From positions 53,642 through 117,641 of the forward strand of contig NZ_JACSRD010000163.1 of the NCBI RefSeq assembly GCF_014879935.1: 64,000 bases of DNA, given 5' to 3'. Shown piece after piece: positions 16,320-25,003 of the stretch; positions within the stretch are counted from its first letter, which is position 1; each line of letters opens with the position of its first letter. This DNA is from Prosthecobacter sp. Its GTDB lineage: Bacteria > Verrucomicrobiota > Verrucomicrobiia > Verrucomicrobiales > Verrucomicrobiaceae. The notes under the pieces were generated by a model. It searched no databases and was not told the DNA's origin. It worked only from the letters and a program-made list of their open reading frames with translations. A program made the translations under genes and the position numbers.

Positions 16320-17681
16320 TCACACCAGCTCCGGCATCGGTGACCAGCCATCGACGAGATATTGCGGACGACCGGTGAGGTCGTTGAGCGTCGTCTTCAC
16401 CGTGTCGATGCCCATGTGCTTGTAGAGCGTGGCAAAGACCTCGCCGAAGTGCACGGGGCGTTCGGTGGGTTCGCCGCCGAGCTTGTCGGTGGCACCGATG
16501 ACCTGCCCGGTGCGGAATCCACCGCCGGCGAGCAACGCACCGCCGACACGCGGCCAGTGATCACGGCCACCGTCCTTGTTCACGATCGGTGTGCGGCCGA
16601 ATTCGCCCCAGGCGACGACGGCGACGTCTTTGTCGAGACCCCGTTCGTGGAGATCCTCGACGAGAGCGCTCATGCCTTGATCGAAGAGTGGCAGATGGCG
16701 CAGGAGCTGCGGGTAATTGTTGTCGTGGAAGTCCCAGCGGCCGAAATTCAGCGTCACCACCCGTGCACCGGCTTCCACGAGACGACGTGCGAGCAGGAAG
16801 TGCTCGAGATTAAGCGGAGCACCATCGCCGTAGTTCTTCGGATCGCCCTTGCCGTAGCGTTCACGTGTTTTGGTCGTCTCCTTGCTCAAATCGAGTGCGG
16901 TGAGCAGCTTGCTGCTGGTGAGGACGTTCAGCGCCTGCTGATTGAAAGCATCCATGCTGCCGACAAGGCCGCTGGCGTCGATTTCACGGCGAAACTTGTC
17001 GAAGCCAGTCAGCAGCGAGCGACGATCTTCGAGTCGGTCCAGCGTGATGCCATTGAGCTGAAGGTCTTCCACCCCGGCTCCATTCGGACGGAAGGCAGCG
17101 TGCGTGTTGCCGCAGTAACCCGGGTGCCCCGGCGAGCCGTAGGGCGGATGTCCTGCCTTCGGCGCGAGACCGACAAAGGACGGCACAGCAGGATCGGCCT
17201 GGCCTTTGAGCTTTGAAATGACGGAGCCGAACGACGGCGGATCGGAAAGACGGCCCACAGGCGCCGCACCACCGTTCGGAGGCGGCGGCTTGCCGGTGTA
17301 GCAGATGAAGCTGTCATGCGCGCCGTTCGGTGAGCCCCACATGCTGCGGATGGGCACCAGCTTGTCCATGATCCTCGCGAGACGCGGTGCGTGCTCGGAG
17401 ATGTGAATGCCGGGGACGGCGGTCTTGATGGGCTTGTAGGGGCCGCGGATCTCCAGCGGCGCGTCCATCTTCAAATCATACATGTCCTGATGCGGTGGCG
17501 CGCCGCAGAGGTAGATCATGATCACCGACTTGAAGCTGCGCCCTGCCTTGGCCTCTGCTTCCGCCTTCAAGAGCTGCGGCAGCGACAACCCACCCATGGC
17601 GAGGCCGCCAATGCGCAGGAAATCGCGACGCGAGACGCCGTCGCAGAATTTGCCGTGGGATTTGCCGGAGAGGGTGAGCAT
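16320..17681 (-). CDS. DUF1501 Tat-exported protein (paralogue 3)
   Basis: About 453 residues from ATG 17681 (MLTLSGKSHGKFCDG). The twin-arginine signal SRRDFLRIGGLAMGG matches paralogue 1, as do most blocks: VIMIYLCGAPPHQDMYDLK, RVVTLNFGRWDFHDNNY, AWGEFGRTPIVNKDGGRDHWP. Paralogues 1 and 3 are clearly recent relatives by duplication. The protein is expected in the periplasm, folded before export, with a phosphatase/sulfatase-like fold. Substrate unknown. Confidence 0.92.
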   Translation of the reverse strand: MLTLSGKSHGKFCDGVSRRDFLRIGGLAMGGLSLPQLLKAEAEAKAGRSFKSVIMIYLCGAPPHQDMYDLKMDAPLEIRGPYKPIKTAVPGIHISEHAPRLARIMDKLVPIRSMWGSPNGAHDSFICYTGKPPPPNGGAAPVGRLSDPPSFGSVISKLKGQADPAVPSFVGLAPKAGHPPYGSPGHPGYCGNTHAAFRPNGAGVEDLQLNGITLDRLEDRRSLLTGFDKFRREIDASGLVGSMDAFNQQALNVLTSSKLLTALDLSKETTKTRERYGKGDPKNYGDGAPLNLEHFLLARRLVEAGARVVTLNFGRWDFHDNNYPQLLRHLPLFDQGMSALVEDLHERGLDKDVAVVAWGEFGRTPIVNKDGGRDHWPRVGGALLAGGGFRTGQVIGATDKLGGEPTERPVHFGEVFATLYKHMGIDTVKTTLNDLTGRPQYLVDGWSPMPELV

Positions 17682-17745
17682 TGGAGTGCCAAAATAAGCA
17701 TCCAATGTGCCGGAACTATCATCAAAACCGCGTTAAGTGCCCGTC

Positions 17746-18756
17746 ATGCGCCGCACGCTTCTATTCTTCATGTCCCTCACCCTTGCCGTCTCCGCCGCTG
17801 ATTTGAAATGGTCCCCACTGCCGCCGCTGCCTGACGAACGAGGCTTCGCGGGTTCCTTCGCTGGTGTGAGCGGCGGGGCGCTCATCGTGGCAGGGGGCAC
17901 GCATTTCATCGACAAAATGCCATGGGAAGGTGGCACGAAGCTCTGGTATGACACGGTTTACTTTCTTGACGAGCACATGGGTGTATGGCGTCGCGGTCGG
18001 AACCTTCCAAAGCCGAATGGCTACGGTGTGAGTATCACCACGCCGGAAGGGCTCGTCATCGTGGGCGGCGGGAATGCGACGGAGCACTTCCGCGACGTGT
18101 TCTGGATCGACAACAAGGTGGAGCTGGCACCGCTGCCGAAACCCTGCGCCTTCATGGCGGGCTGTGTGCTTGATGATGTGATTTACATCGCCGGCGGCAT
18201 CGAAACGCCCACAGCGACGAGTACGATGAGGACGTTCTGGTCGCTCGATTTGAAGAAGACCGATGCGTCATGGCAGGAACTGCCACCTTGTCCCGGCAAG
18301 CCACGCATTCTGGCCTGCATGGCCGCAGCGGATGGTGCGGTGCATTTGTTCAGCGGTGCGGCTTTGCATGCGGACAAGGATGGCAAAGCCGAACGCGAGT
18401 GGCTGAACGACGCATGGCGCTACAAACCGGCCACCGGCTGGGAAAAACTGCCCGACATGCCGCGTGTGGCCGTTGCGGCTCCGAATCCTGCTCCGGTGGT
18501 CGATGGCAAAATTCTTGTCATCGGCGGTGATGACGGTGCGAACGCGAACTTCGAGCCCAAATCGAAGCATCCCGGCTTTCCTCGTGACATCCTGGCTTTC
18601 GACCTCAAAACGCAGTCGTGGTCAAAAGCAGGCGAGGTGCCGTTCTCACTCGTCACGACGAACGCCGTGCTGTGGAAGGGCCAGATCGTCATCCCCGGCG
18701 GCGAAGCGCGACCGGGTGTGCGATCACCGCAGGTGTGGCAGGCTCCGCTGAAATGA
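17746..18756 (+). CDS. Exported kelch-type protein (cyclically permuted mutarotase/NanM-like)
   Basis: About 336 residues from ATG 17746 (MRRTLLFFMSLTLAVSAADLKW); a second ATG at 17737 gives three more residues. After the signal peptide, LPPLPDERGFAGSFAGVSGG and LIVAGGTHFIDKMPWEGG begin a six-bladed kelch propeller; later blades show YIAGGIE and LVIGGDDGAN. The pattern PxxPDERGFAG...GGTHF is that of the sialic-acid mutarotase (NanM) family and its cyclically permuted relatives, which speed ring-form interchange of N-acetylneuraminate or related sugars. Genes for sialate O-acetylesterases at 49.5-53.3 kb would fit such a pathway, but they are far away. Confidence 0.8.
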   Translation: MRRTLLFFMSLTLAVSAADLKWSPLPPLPDERGFAGSFAGVSGGALIVAGGTHFIDKMPWEGGTKLWYDTVYFLDEHMGVWRRGRNLPKPNGYGVSITTPEGLVIVGGGNATEHFRDVFWIDNKVELAPLPKPCAFMAGCVLDDVIYIAGGIETPTATSTMRTFWSLDLKKTDASWQELPPCPGKPRILACMAAADGAVHLFSGAALHADKDGKAEREWLNDAWRYKPATGWEKLPDMPRVAVAAPNPAPVVDGKILVIGGDDGANANFEPKSKHPGFPRDILAFDLKTQSWSKAGEVPFSLVTTNAVLWKGQIVIPGGEARPGVRSPQVWQAPLK

Positions 18757-18805
18757 TGACCTTCCGGGCTTGAAACCTGAAACGTGAAACTCCAAGACTG
18801 GCTGC

Positions 18806-19534
18806 ATGTCCCGCAGCATCCTGATCACTGGCGCGAATGGCGCGCTAGGCCTCGCCATCGCCGAGTATTTCCTCACCAAGGAGGCGGACTGCCGTGTGTT
18901 TCTCGGTGTGCGTGAGAGACGTGATCGCGCCGAGGAGCTAGCGGCGCGTTTTGCGGACCGTGCGGAGTTGATCACGCTGGAAATCACCTCGCCGGAGGCT
19001 TGGAAGACTGCTTTGGCGGAAATTGCGGGCAAAGGCACGCCGCTGGGCGTTTTGATCAACAACGCCGGTTTCCACGAGGACGCGCTGCTGGCGAACATGA
19101 GCGCGGATCAGTGGTCTCGCGTGCTGGATGCGAACCTGAACGCGGTTTTCCACGGCTGCCAGGCCGTGCTGCAGGGGATGATGCGGGAAAGGCAGGGGCG
19201 CATCATCAATATCTCCTCCCTCAGCGCCATCTCGTCGCCCGCTGGCCAAACAAACTACGCGGCGGCCAAAGCGGGCGTGATCGGCCTGACGCAGAGTCTC
19301 TCCAAAGAAGCAGCCCGCATGGGCATCACGGTGAACGCGGTGTGCCCCGGCTACATCGAGGGTGGTCTCCCGGCCGACTGGACCCCGGAACATCTGAAGG
19401 CGCTGAAAATGCAGCTCCCCATGCGCCGTTTTGCGAAACCTGCCGAGGTGGCGGCGGCGGTTTTCTTCCTTGCCAGCGCAGAGGCGAGCTATATCACTGG
19501 ATCGACCCTCAAAATCGACGGCGGCCTCCTCTGA
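18806..19534 (+). CDS. Short-chain dehydrogenase/reductase, FabG-like
   Basis: A 242-residue Rossmann-fold SDR. Visible sites: the cofactor loop ITGANGALGLAIAEY (TGxxxGxG near residues 7-14), NNAGF, the catalytic set Ser-Tyr-Lys in ISSLSAISS and TNYAAAKAGVIG, and the VCPGYIEGG post-catalytic motif. The sequence SYITGSTLKIDGGLL at the end is typical of 3-oxoacyl-ACP reductases. It is the first gene of a four-gene plus-strand cluster with a stand-alone acyl carrier protein only 35 bases downstream, so reduction of a 3-oxoacyl group on that carrier is a reasonable inference. Confidence 0.88.
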   Translation: MSRSILITGANGALGLAIAEYFLTKEADCRVFLGVRERRDRAEELAARFADRAELITLEITSPEAWKTALAEIAGKGTPLGVLINNAGFHEDALLANMSADQWSRVLDANLNAVFHGCQAVLQGMMRERQGRIINISSLSAISSPAGQTNYAAAKAGVIGLTQSLSKEAARMGITVNAVCPGYIEGGLPADWTPEHLKALKMQLPMRRFAKPAEVAAAVFFLASAEASYITGSTLKIDGGLL

Positions 19535-19569
19535 TACCGCCTTTTCCCCGTCCAAAACGTATTCCCAGC

Positions 19570-19821
19570 ATGCCCACACGCCAGCGCCTCAAGGTTCTTC
19601 TCATCAGTGAACTGATGCTCGACATGAAAGAGGATGAAATTGGCGATGACACCCCGCTTTTCGGCCCGGCAGGCATCGGTCTGGATTCCGTGGACGCGCT
19701 GCAGGTCGTGGTGATGATCGAGAAGAATTTCGGCTTCAAGATGGCCGACCAGGAGCAGGCCAAACGGGTGCTGCACAGTGTGAACACGATCGCCGAGGCC
19801 CTGGAGAAGCAGGCGGCGTGA
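19570..19821 (+). CDS. Acyl carrier protein
   Basis: An 83-residue protein starting MPTRQRLKVLLISELM. The attachment motif GIGLDSVDALQVVVMI places the phosphopantetheine serine at Ser40 (LDSVD in place of the common ADSLD). Acidic helices on both sides (LDMKEDEIGDDTP; IEKNFGFKMADQ) fit the ACP fold. It sits between a FabG-like reductase and a flippase-like membrane protein, so it probably serves a dedicated acyl pathway and not general fatty-acid synthesis. The start was placed inside a longer open frame because only this part is ACP-like. Confidence 0.92.
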   Translation: MPTRQRLKVLLISELMLDMKEDEIGDDTPLFGPAGIGLDSVDALQVVVMIEKNFGFKMADQEQAKRVLHSVNTIAEALEKQAA

Positions 19822-19842
19822 CCCCGATCCCCTTCCCCCGGC

Positions 19843-20853
19843 TTGAAGCGCGCGTTTTCCATCCTGCTACGACTGGTCATCAGCGGGGTGCTGTTGTGGC
19901 TGCTGTTCCGTGAGCACGACCTGACCGACACCATCCTGCCACGGCTGCAATCCATGGCGGAACACTGGCCCTGGGCGCTGGCGGGTCTCGGCTGCGCCTT
20001 TGGCTCCCTCTTTTTCACCGCAGTGCGCTGGCATGTGATCCTGCGAGGGATCGAGCCGGCACTGCCTTTCGGCACCGTGCTGCGGGCGGAGCTGGTCAGT
20101 GCCTTTTTCAACATCAGCTCGGTCGGCGTGGTGGGCGGGGACGCCTACAAGATCATGGCGCTGTCACGCCGCCTGCCAGGCAGGACGATGCCGGTGAGTG
20201 TTTCGTTGATCCTCGATCACCTGACGGGTTTCGTGGCGGTGTCGCTGCTGTTCCTGGTCTGTGTGGCAGCCACCAGCGGGCGCTGGGAGGCGATGGGCGC
20301 GGATGTGCGGCTCATCGTCACCGGCTACGCCATCTACACCGGCGGGACGACGGTCGGGCTGCTGATCTCGTGGTTTTCGCTCAAGCCCGACACGCTGGCC
20401 TGGGGGCGGCGCACTTTTCCACGCACGTTCGGCCTGCCCAAATTCGCCGGCATCATCGCACGCATGGCGCGTGTGCATGACATCGCCTCCATGCTGTGGG
20501 GCCGCCTGCTCTCCGCCACGGTGGTGGCCGTTGGCATTCATCTGACATTCTTCCTCAGTTTTTACTGCGGCCTGCGAGCCGTGGGCGGGGAGGCGCCGGT
20601 GCTGGATGTGATCACCGCCATGCCGATCGTGGACACGGCGGCCTCGCTGCCGGTCTCCATCTCCGGCCTGGGCGTGCGGGAGCGCACGTTTGAGGTCTTG
20701 ATTTCCGGCATTGCACGTGTTCCGGAGACGATCTGCATCTCCGCCTCGCTGGCGGGATGGCTGCTGAATCTCTGGTGGGGCCTGGCCGGCGGGCTGTTGT
20801 TCCTGCGTTCAAAACATCATCCGGCGCCGGAGCCGGAGGAGGCGGCCGCATGA
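19843..20853 (+). CDS. Lysylphosphatidylglycerol-synthase-TM/flippase-like membrane protein (UPF0104)
   Basis: A 336-residue multi-pass inner-membrane protein starting at TTG 19843 (LKRAFSILLRLVISGVLLWLLF). I count about eight hydrophobic segments. The middle has the family signature: SAFFNISSVGVVGGDAYKIM and later LPVSISGLGVRERTF, as in the MprF/AglD flippase domain family (UPF0104). Such proteins move lipid-linked molecules or polyprenyl-type lipids across the membrane. The TTG start is the only one that leaves the ACP stop clear; a weaker alternative is not visible. Its stop overlaps the patatin start (ATGA). Confidence 0.85.
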   Translation: MKRAFSILLRLVISGVLLWLLFREHDLTDTILPRLQSMAEHWPWALAGLGCAFGSLFFTAVRWHVILRGIEPALPFGTVLRAELVSAFFNISSVGVVGGDAYKIMALSRRLPGRTMPVSVSLILDHLTGFVAVSLLFLVCVAATSGRWEAMGADVRLIVTGYAIYTGGTTVGLLISWFSLKPDTLAWGRRTFPRTFGLPKFAGIIARMARVHDIASMLWGRLLSATVVAVGIHLTFFLSFYCGLRAVGGEAPVLDVITAMPIVDTAASLPVSISGLGVRERTFEVLISGIARVPETICISASLAGWLLNLWWGLAGGLLFLRSKHHPAPEPEEAAA

Positions 20854-21692
20854 GCACGAGGCCGCGCATCGCCATCTCCCTGGGCGCGTCGTTCATGGGC
20901 TATGCCACGCATGCGGGATTCATGGCACGCCTGCATGCGCTGGGTGTGCGGCCGGTGGCGGTGTCAGGCTCGTCCGCAGGGGCCATCACCGCAGGCCTGT
21001 ATGCCGCAGGACTCGAGCCGGAGATCATCAAACGTGCCGTGCTCAGCAAGCGGCTGTTTCTCTCCTTCGCCTCGAAAACCAAGTGGGTGTGGCACCAGTT
21101 TGTCGATGTCTTCAATCACTGGCATCCGGGTTTCTTCAATGCGCACGGAGCCATCGCTTATTTCGAGTCACTCGTGGGTGAACTCGACATGGAAAAGCTC
21201 ACCGATCCGCGGCTGGTGATCGCCCTGAGTGACCTGCGCAAGGAGGAGACCTTCTTCGTCTCCCGTGGCTCGCTCGCACGGGCCATGGCGGCCAGCGCCT
21301 GTGTGCCGATGTTGTTCTCCCCGATTCAATTCGACGACCGCCACTGCACCGACGGCGGCATAGCGCATGAGATGCCCGTCGATCCCTGGTTCAAAGACGA
21401 CAGCATCGATCACATCATCCTGCACCGCATCACGCAGCCACCGGGAAAACGCCCGCTGCTGCTCCCGGGGCGGTTGCTGGCCACCATCGCGGCCTCGCAT
21501 GAGACCCTGAGCCGTCAGATCCTGGCGGACCGGCTTGAACTGGCGCGTCTGCATGGCAAAGCAATCACGCTGGCGACCACCGTGCATCCACGTCCCTCGC
21601 CGCTCTTCCCCGGCCGCCTGAAGAGGAGCTATGAGCTGGGCGAGGAGTCCGCGCAAAAGCTCTACGACGAGACACTGTCGAAGCTCCTCTGA
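20850..21692 (+). CDS. Patatin-like phospholipase
   Basis: A 280-residue soluble protein from ATG 20850, coupled to the previous gene by ATGA. The oxyanion-hole glycine motif is in SLGASFMGYATHAGF, the nucleophile is Ser42 in VSGSSAGAITAG (GxSxG), and the catalytic Asp is in CTDGGIAHEM (DGG, around residue 170). Patatins hydrolyse acyl chains from phospholipids or related lipids. With a reductase, acyl carrier protein and flippase beside it, it may remodel or release a lipid made by this cluster; that part is inference. It ends at 21692, directly abutting the convergent mfd stop. Confidence 0.9.
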   Translation: MSTRPRIAISLGASFMGYATHAGFMARLHALGVRPVAVSGSSAGAITAGLYAAGLEPEIIKRAVLSKRLFLSFASKTKWVWHQFVDVFNHWHPGFFNAHGAIAYFESLVGELDMEKLTDPRLVIALSDLRKEETFFVSRGSLARAMAASACVPMLFSPIQFDDRHCTDGGIAHEMPVDPWFKDDSIDHIILHRITQPPGKRPLLLPGRLLATIAASHETLSRQILADRLELARLHGKAITLATTVHPRPSPLFPGRLKRSYELGEESAQKLYDETLSKLL

Positions 21693-24600
21693 TCAGAGCG
21701 ACCGCAGCATCAGCAGCGCCTCTTCGAGCTGCTTGTGGCCCGGGACGCTGGAAAGACGCGGAAACTTGCCCTGCACCATGACGTGGCGGCTGTTGCGCGT
21801 GAGCATGAGCTTCCGCTCCTTGATCTCCACATCGCTGACGCCTGCATGCGACGCCGCCAGGCGAATCCCGGCGCAGGTGAGCAGGTTGGCGACGGCGTGC
21901 GGCAGGTTTTCGCCGAATTGATCCCGCCACTGCGCTTCGAGCTCATCGAGTTCCTTGCGCGTCATGATCTCGCCGAGCTGGCGATAGGCGGTGATGCGCA
22001 TTTTGGCGTCCTCGATGAAGGTGGAGGGTAGAAACGCGGGCGTGGCACCTTTCGGGGCCTGGAGCATCAGCGCCTCGCTCATCACGAGGAAGTCGGCACG
22101 CAGTCCGACCTCGACCGGACGCGCGACGCGGCGTCCCTGCATCCTCGCGACGCTTTGCTTCAGCATCTGGCAGTACAAATCGAAGCCGATGGCGGCGATG
22201 TGGCCGCTTTGCTCGGTTCCGAGGAGATTGCCAGCACCGCGGATTTCCAGATCGCGCAGGGCGATCTTGAAGCCGCTGCCGAGTCCGGCGTATTGCTTGA
22301 TGGCGTTCACGCGCTTGCGGGCATCGCCCGCGGTGACGGCATCGCGTGGCAGAAGGAGGTAGGCGTGGGCTTGCACGCCACCACGGCCGACTCGGCCTCG
22401 GAGCTGATACAAATCGGCCAGACCGAAGCGATCCGCCCGGTCGATGATGATGGTGTTCGCGTTCGGAATATCGACGCCGCTTTCGATGATCGTCGTGCAG
22501 ACGAGCACGTCCGCCTCGCCATCGACAAACTTGTGCATGATGTCCTCCAGCAGTTCGCTTTCCATCTGGCCGTGGCCGATGATGACCCGGGCCTTCGGGC
22601 ACAGCTCGCGGATGCGCATCGCCACTTTCTCGATGGTCATGACCCGGTTGTGGAGGAAGAAAACCTGCCCGCCGCGCTCGATCTCGGCGTCGATGGCCTG
22701 TTTGATGACGCGTTCGTCATACGGGCAGATTTGCGTCTGCACGGCCTGCTTGTTCGGCGGCGGCGTCTCGATGGTGCTCATGTCGCGCATGCCCATGAGC
22801 GCGAGGTAAAGCGTGCGCGGGATCGGCGTGGCGCTCAGCGTGAGCACATCGACGAGCCGGAACAGGTCTTTGAACTTCTCCTTGTGCTTCACGCCGAAGC
22901 GCTGCTCCTCGTCGATCACGGCGAGGCCGAGATTTTTGAAGCGCACATCCTTTGAGATGACGCGGTGCGTGCCGACGACGATATCGACGGTGCCTTCGCT
23001 GATGCCTTTGACGATCTGCCGTTCCTTGCTTGCGGGTGTGAGTCGGCAGAGCATTTCGACGGTCACGGGGAACTCACTCATGCGCTGGCGGATGTTTTCC
23101 CAATGCTGGCGGGCCAAAACGGTGGTTGGCACCAAAATGGCGACCTGCCGGCCTCCCATCACGGCTTTGAACGCGGCACGAATCGCCACCTCGGTCTTTC
23201 CAAAGCCCACATCGGCGCACAGGAGCCGGTCCATCGGTTTTTCGGCTTCCATGTCGCGTTTGATCTCCTCTGCGCTGCGGAGCTGGTCGGGCGTCTCGCG
23301 ATACAAAAACGACTCCTCGAACTCCACCTGCCACTTCGTGTCCGGCGGATGCGAGTAGGCCTTCAGCGTCTGACGTTCCGCCGCGACGCTGAGCATGCGG
23401 GCAGCAAACTCCTCCACGCTCTTCTCGGCGGTGGCCCGCGTTTTCTTCCAGCGCTGCTCGCTGAGCTTGCTCAAGGCCGGCGCTTTGCCGCCGACCCCGA
23501 CGTAGCGGCTGACCATGTGTGCATGAGCCAGCGGCACGAAGAGCTTTGCGCCCTCCGCGTAGTGCAAGACGAGGACTTCCTCCTTTTTGCCGCCCTCGCG
23601 CACCTCAATGCCTGCATAGCGGCCGATGCCATGCTCGGTGTGGACGACGAGATCGCCCTCGCGCAGCTCGCTGAGCACATCGCGGGCTTTGCGCAGCGTT
23701 TCGGCCTCATCGAGCTTCGATCCGCGCACGCGGCGGATGTGCTGATGGCGGCCAAAAATCTCCGCGCCGGTCAAAACGGCCAGTTTGGCCGCCGGAATGG
23801 TGAAACCGCGATACAGCAGCCCCAGCTTCGTCTCGACAGACGAGGGCAGTTTGCTCTGCAACTCGTTGAAGCGCTCGCGCTCCGCCTCGTTGTGGAAAAA
23901 GATGACGGTGCGCCAGCCCTGCGTGTGCCATTCCGTGATCTGGCGGGCGAAAACCTCCCGCCGTGCCTCGTGCAGCACGAAATCCGATGCGTCGAACACG
24001 CCCAGCGGATTCTCATGAATCGCCGCGGAGTAGTCCTCCATGCCCTCCACCTCCGCCGCACCGCTGAGGATGCGTGCGTGGGCGATTGTAGCTCGGAATT
24101 CCGATTCCGAGTCGGCTCCTTCGCGGAATCGGAGTTCCGCGCCACGATCCTCGATCTGCACGATGAAATCGTCCTTCCGCAGGTGATCGCGGACAGCGCC
24201 GGTCTCCTCGGTGCCTTCACCCATGCTCAAGATGACGCTGGCGCTCTGCAGCCGCCGGATGGACGACTGATTGTGCAGATCGAAGGCGCGGATCGACTCC
24301 AGTTCGTCATCAAAGAATTCCAGACGCAGCGGCTCCTCCGCCTGCCAGGAGAAAAAGTCCACGATGCCGCCGCGACGGGCGAACTGGCCGCGCTCCGTGA
24401 CGACCGGCACGCGTTCGTAGCCGGCTTCCCCCAGTTCCTTGAGCAGTTGTTCGACATCGAGCTTCGCACCGGCTTCGAGCGTGCGTTTCTGCTCCGTGAT
24501 GGTCGTGAGTGCCGGCGCCAGCTCGTCCAGGCTGTCCGCACAGAGCACCAGCACCTGCGAGTCGCCCTCCGTCATGCGCGTGAGCACGGCGGTGCGCTCG

Positions 24601-24938
24601 GCGAGCATCTCCGGGTCGGCCAGAGCGCCTTCGATGACATGGCCGAGGCGCGGAAAATACAACGCCGGGCATTGCCACACGCCGAGCTCGGCATGCACAT
24701 GGTCCTGCGTTTTGACATCCGGGCACAGGATCCACACGCGGCGTTTTTCCTTTTCCATCCGCCGCACCATCAGCGCCGCGGCAAAGCCGAAAGCCTGCGG
24801 CGCGATGTGATCCAGCACCGTGCGTGTCTTGAATTCCTTCCGGGACAAAACGAGGTCCACAAGACCGAGCGCGTCCCCCCGCGCACGTGATGGCGGCGGT
24901 TTCGCAAGTCGTGACGCAGCTCGTTTGGCGGAGTGCAA
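21693..24938 (-). CDS. mfd: Transcription-repair coupling factor Mfd
   Basis: A 1081-residue protein; usual family length is about 1100-1180. Order of parts: a UvrB-like N-terminal region with RGQFARRGGIVDFFSWQAE, the RNA-polymerase-interacting region (EGDLVVHTEHGIGRYAGIE), then an RecG-like helicase with Walker A at about residue 574 (ADVGFGKTEVA, usually GDVGFGKTEVA), the DEEQRFG box at about residue 674, and SATPIPRTL. It displaces RNA polymerase stalled at DNA damage and recruits UvrA. An unusual 66-bp palindrome is embedded in frame at 24084-24149 (about residues 263-285) and encodes a stretch with AELRFREG and SESEFRATI. Confidence 0.95.
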   Translation of the reverse strand: MHSAKRAASRLAKPPPSRARGDALGLVDLVLSRKEFKTRTVLDHIAPQAFGFAAALMVRRMEKEKRRVWILCPDVKTQDHVHAELGVWQCPALYFPRLGHVIEGALADPEMLAERTAVLTRMTEGDSQVLVLCADSLDELAPALTTITEQKRTLEAGAKLDVEQLLKELGEAGYERVPVVTERGQFARRGGIVDFFSWQAEEPLRLEFFDDELESIRAFDLHNQSSIRRLQSASVILSMGEGTEETGAVRDHLRKDDFIVQIEDRGAELRFREGADSESEFRATIAHARILSGAAEVEGMEDYSAAIHENPLGVFDASDFVLHEARREVFARQITEWHTQGWRTVIFFHNEAERERFNELQSKLPSSVETKLGLLYRGFTIPAAKLAVLTGAEIFGRHQHIRRVRGSKLDEAETLRKARDVLSELREGDLVVHTEHGIGRYAGIEVREGGKKEEVLVLHYAEGAKLFVPLAHAHMVSRYVGVGGKAPALSKLSEQRWKKTRATAEKSVEEFAARMLSVAAERQTLKAYSHPPDTKWQVEFEESFLYRETPDQLRSAEEIKRDMEAEKPMDRLLCADVGFGKTEVAIRAAFKAVMGGRQVAILVPTTVLARQHWENIRQRMSEFPVTVEMLCRLTPASKERQIVKGISEGTVDIVVGTHRVISKDVRFKNLGLAVIDEEQRFGVKHKEKFKDLFRLVDVLTLSATPIPRTLYLALMGMRDMSTIETPPPNKQAVQTQICPYDERVIKQAIDAEIERGGQVFFLHNRVMTIEKVAMRIRELCPKARVIIGHGQMESELLEDIMHKFVDGEADVLVCTTIIESGVDIPNANTIIIDRADRFGLADLYQLRGRVGRGGVQAHAYLLLPRDAVTAGDARKRVNAIKQYAGLGSGFKIALRDLEIRGAGNLLGTEQSGHIAAIGFDLYCQMLKQSVARMQGRRVARPVEVGLRADFLVMSEALMLQAPKGATPAFLPSTFIEDAKMRITAYRQLGEIMTRKELDELEAQWRDQFGENLPHAVANLLTCAGIRLAASHAGVSDVEIKERKLMLTRNSRHVMVQGKFPRLSSVPGHKQLEEALLMLRSL
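24084..24149. repeat. In-frame palindromic repeat inside mfd
   Basis: 26-base arms at 24084-24109 and 24124-24149, matching inverted in 22 of 26 positions, around a 14-base centre. The whole unit is 66 bases (22 codons) and stays open in the Mfd frame, where it encodes part of a low-conservation N-terminal region. The best part of the arm reads GCTCGGAATTCCGATTCCG against its near complement. It looks like an interspersed palindromic repeat, not a local accident of coding. Confidence 0.75.
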
Positions 24939-24948
24939 AAGAAAGAAA

Positions 24949-24971
24949 CGCCGGGCCTATGCGGCCCGGCG
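24949..24971 (-). terminator. Rho-independent terminator of the SHD1-like gene
   Basis: A perfect 9-bp stem CGCCGGGCC/GGCCCGGCG around TATGC. On the minus strand it is followed by a T-rich stretch (TTTCTTTCTTTT), so it fits a terminator for the gene ending at 25004. It sits 32 bases past that gene's stop and just before the Mfd start, so it isolates mfd from read-through. Confidence 0.85.
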
Positions 24972-25003
24972 CTGAGGAATTCAAGAGTTGATTGCCCTGG
25001 CTG

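Noticed and set aside
22965..24890. 641-residue open frame on the plus strand opposite mfd
   Set aside because: Antisense shadow of an unmistakable Mfd; composition His/Arg/Ala-rich and no domain.
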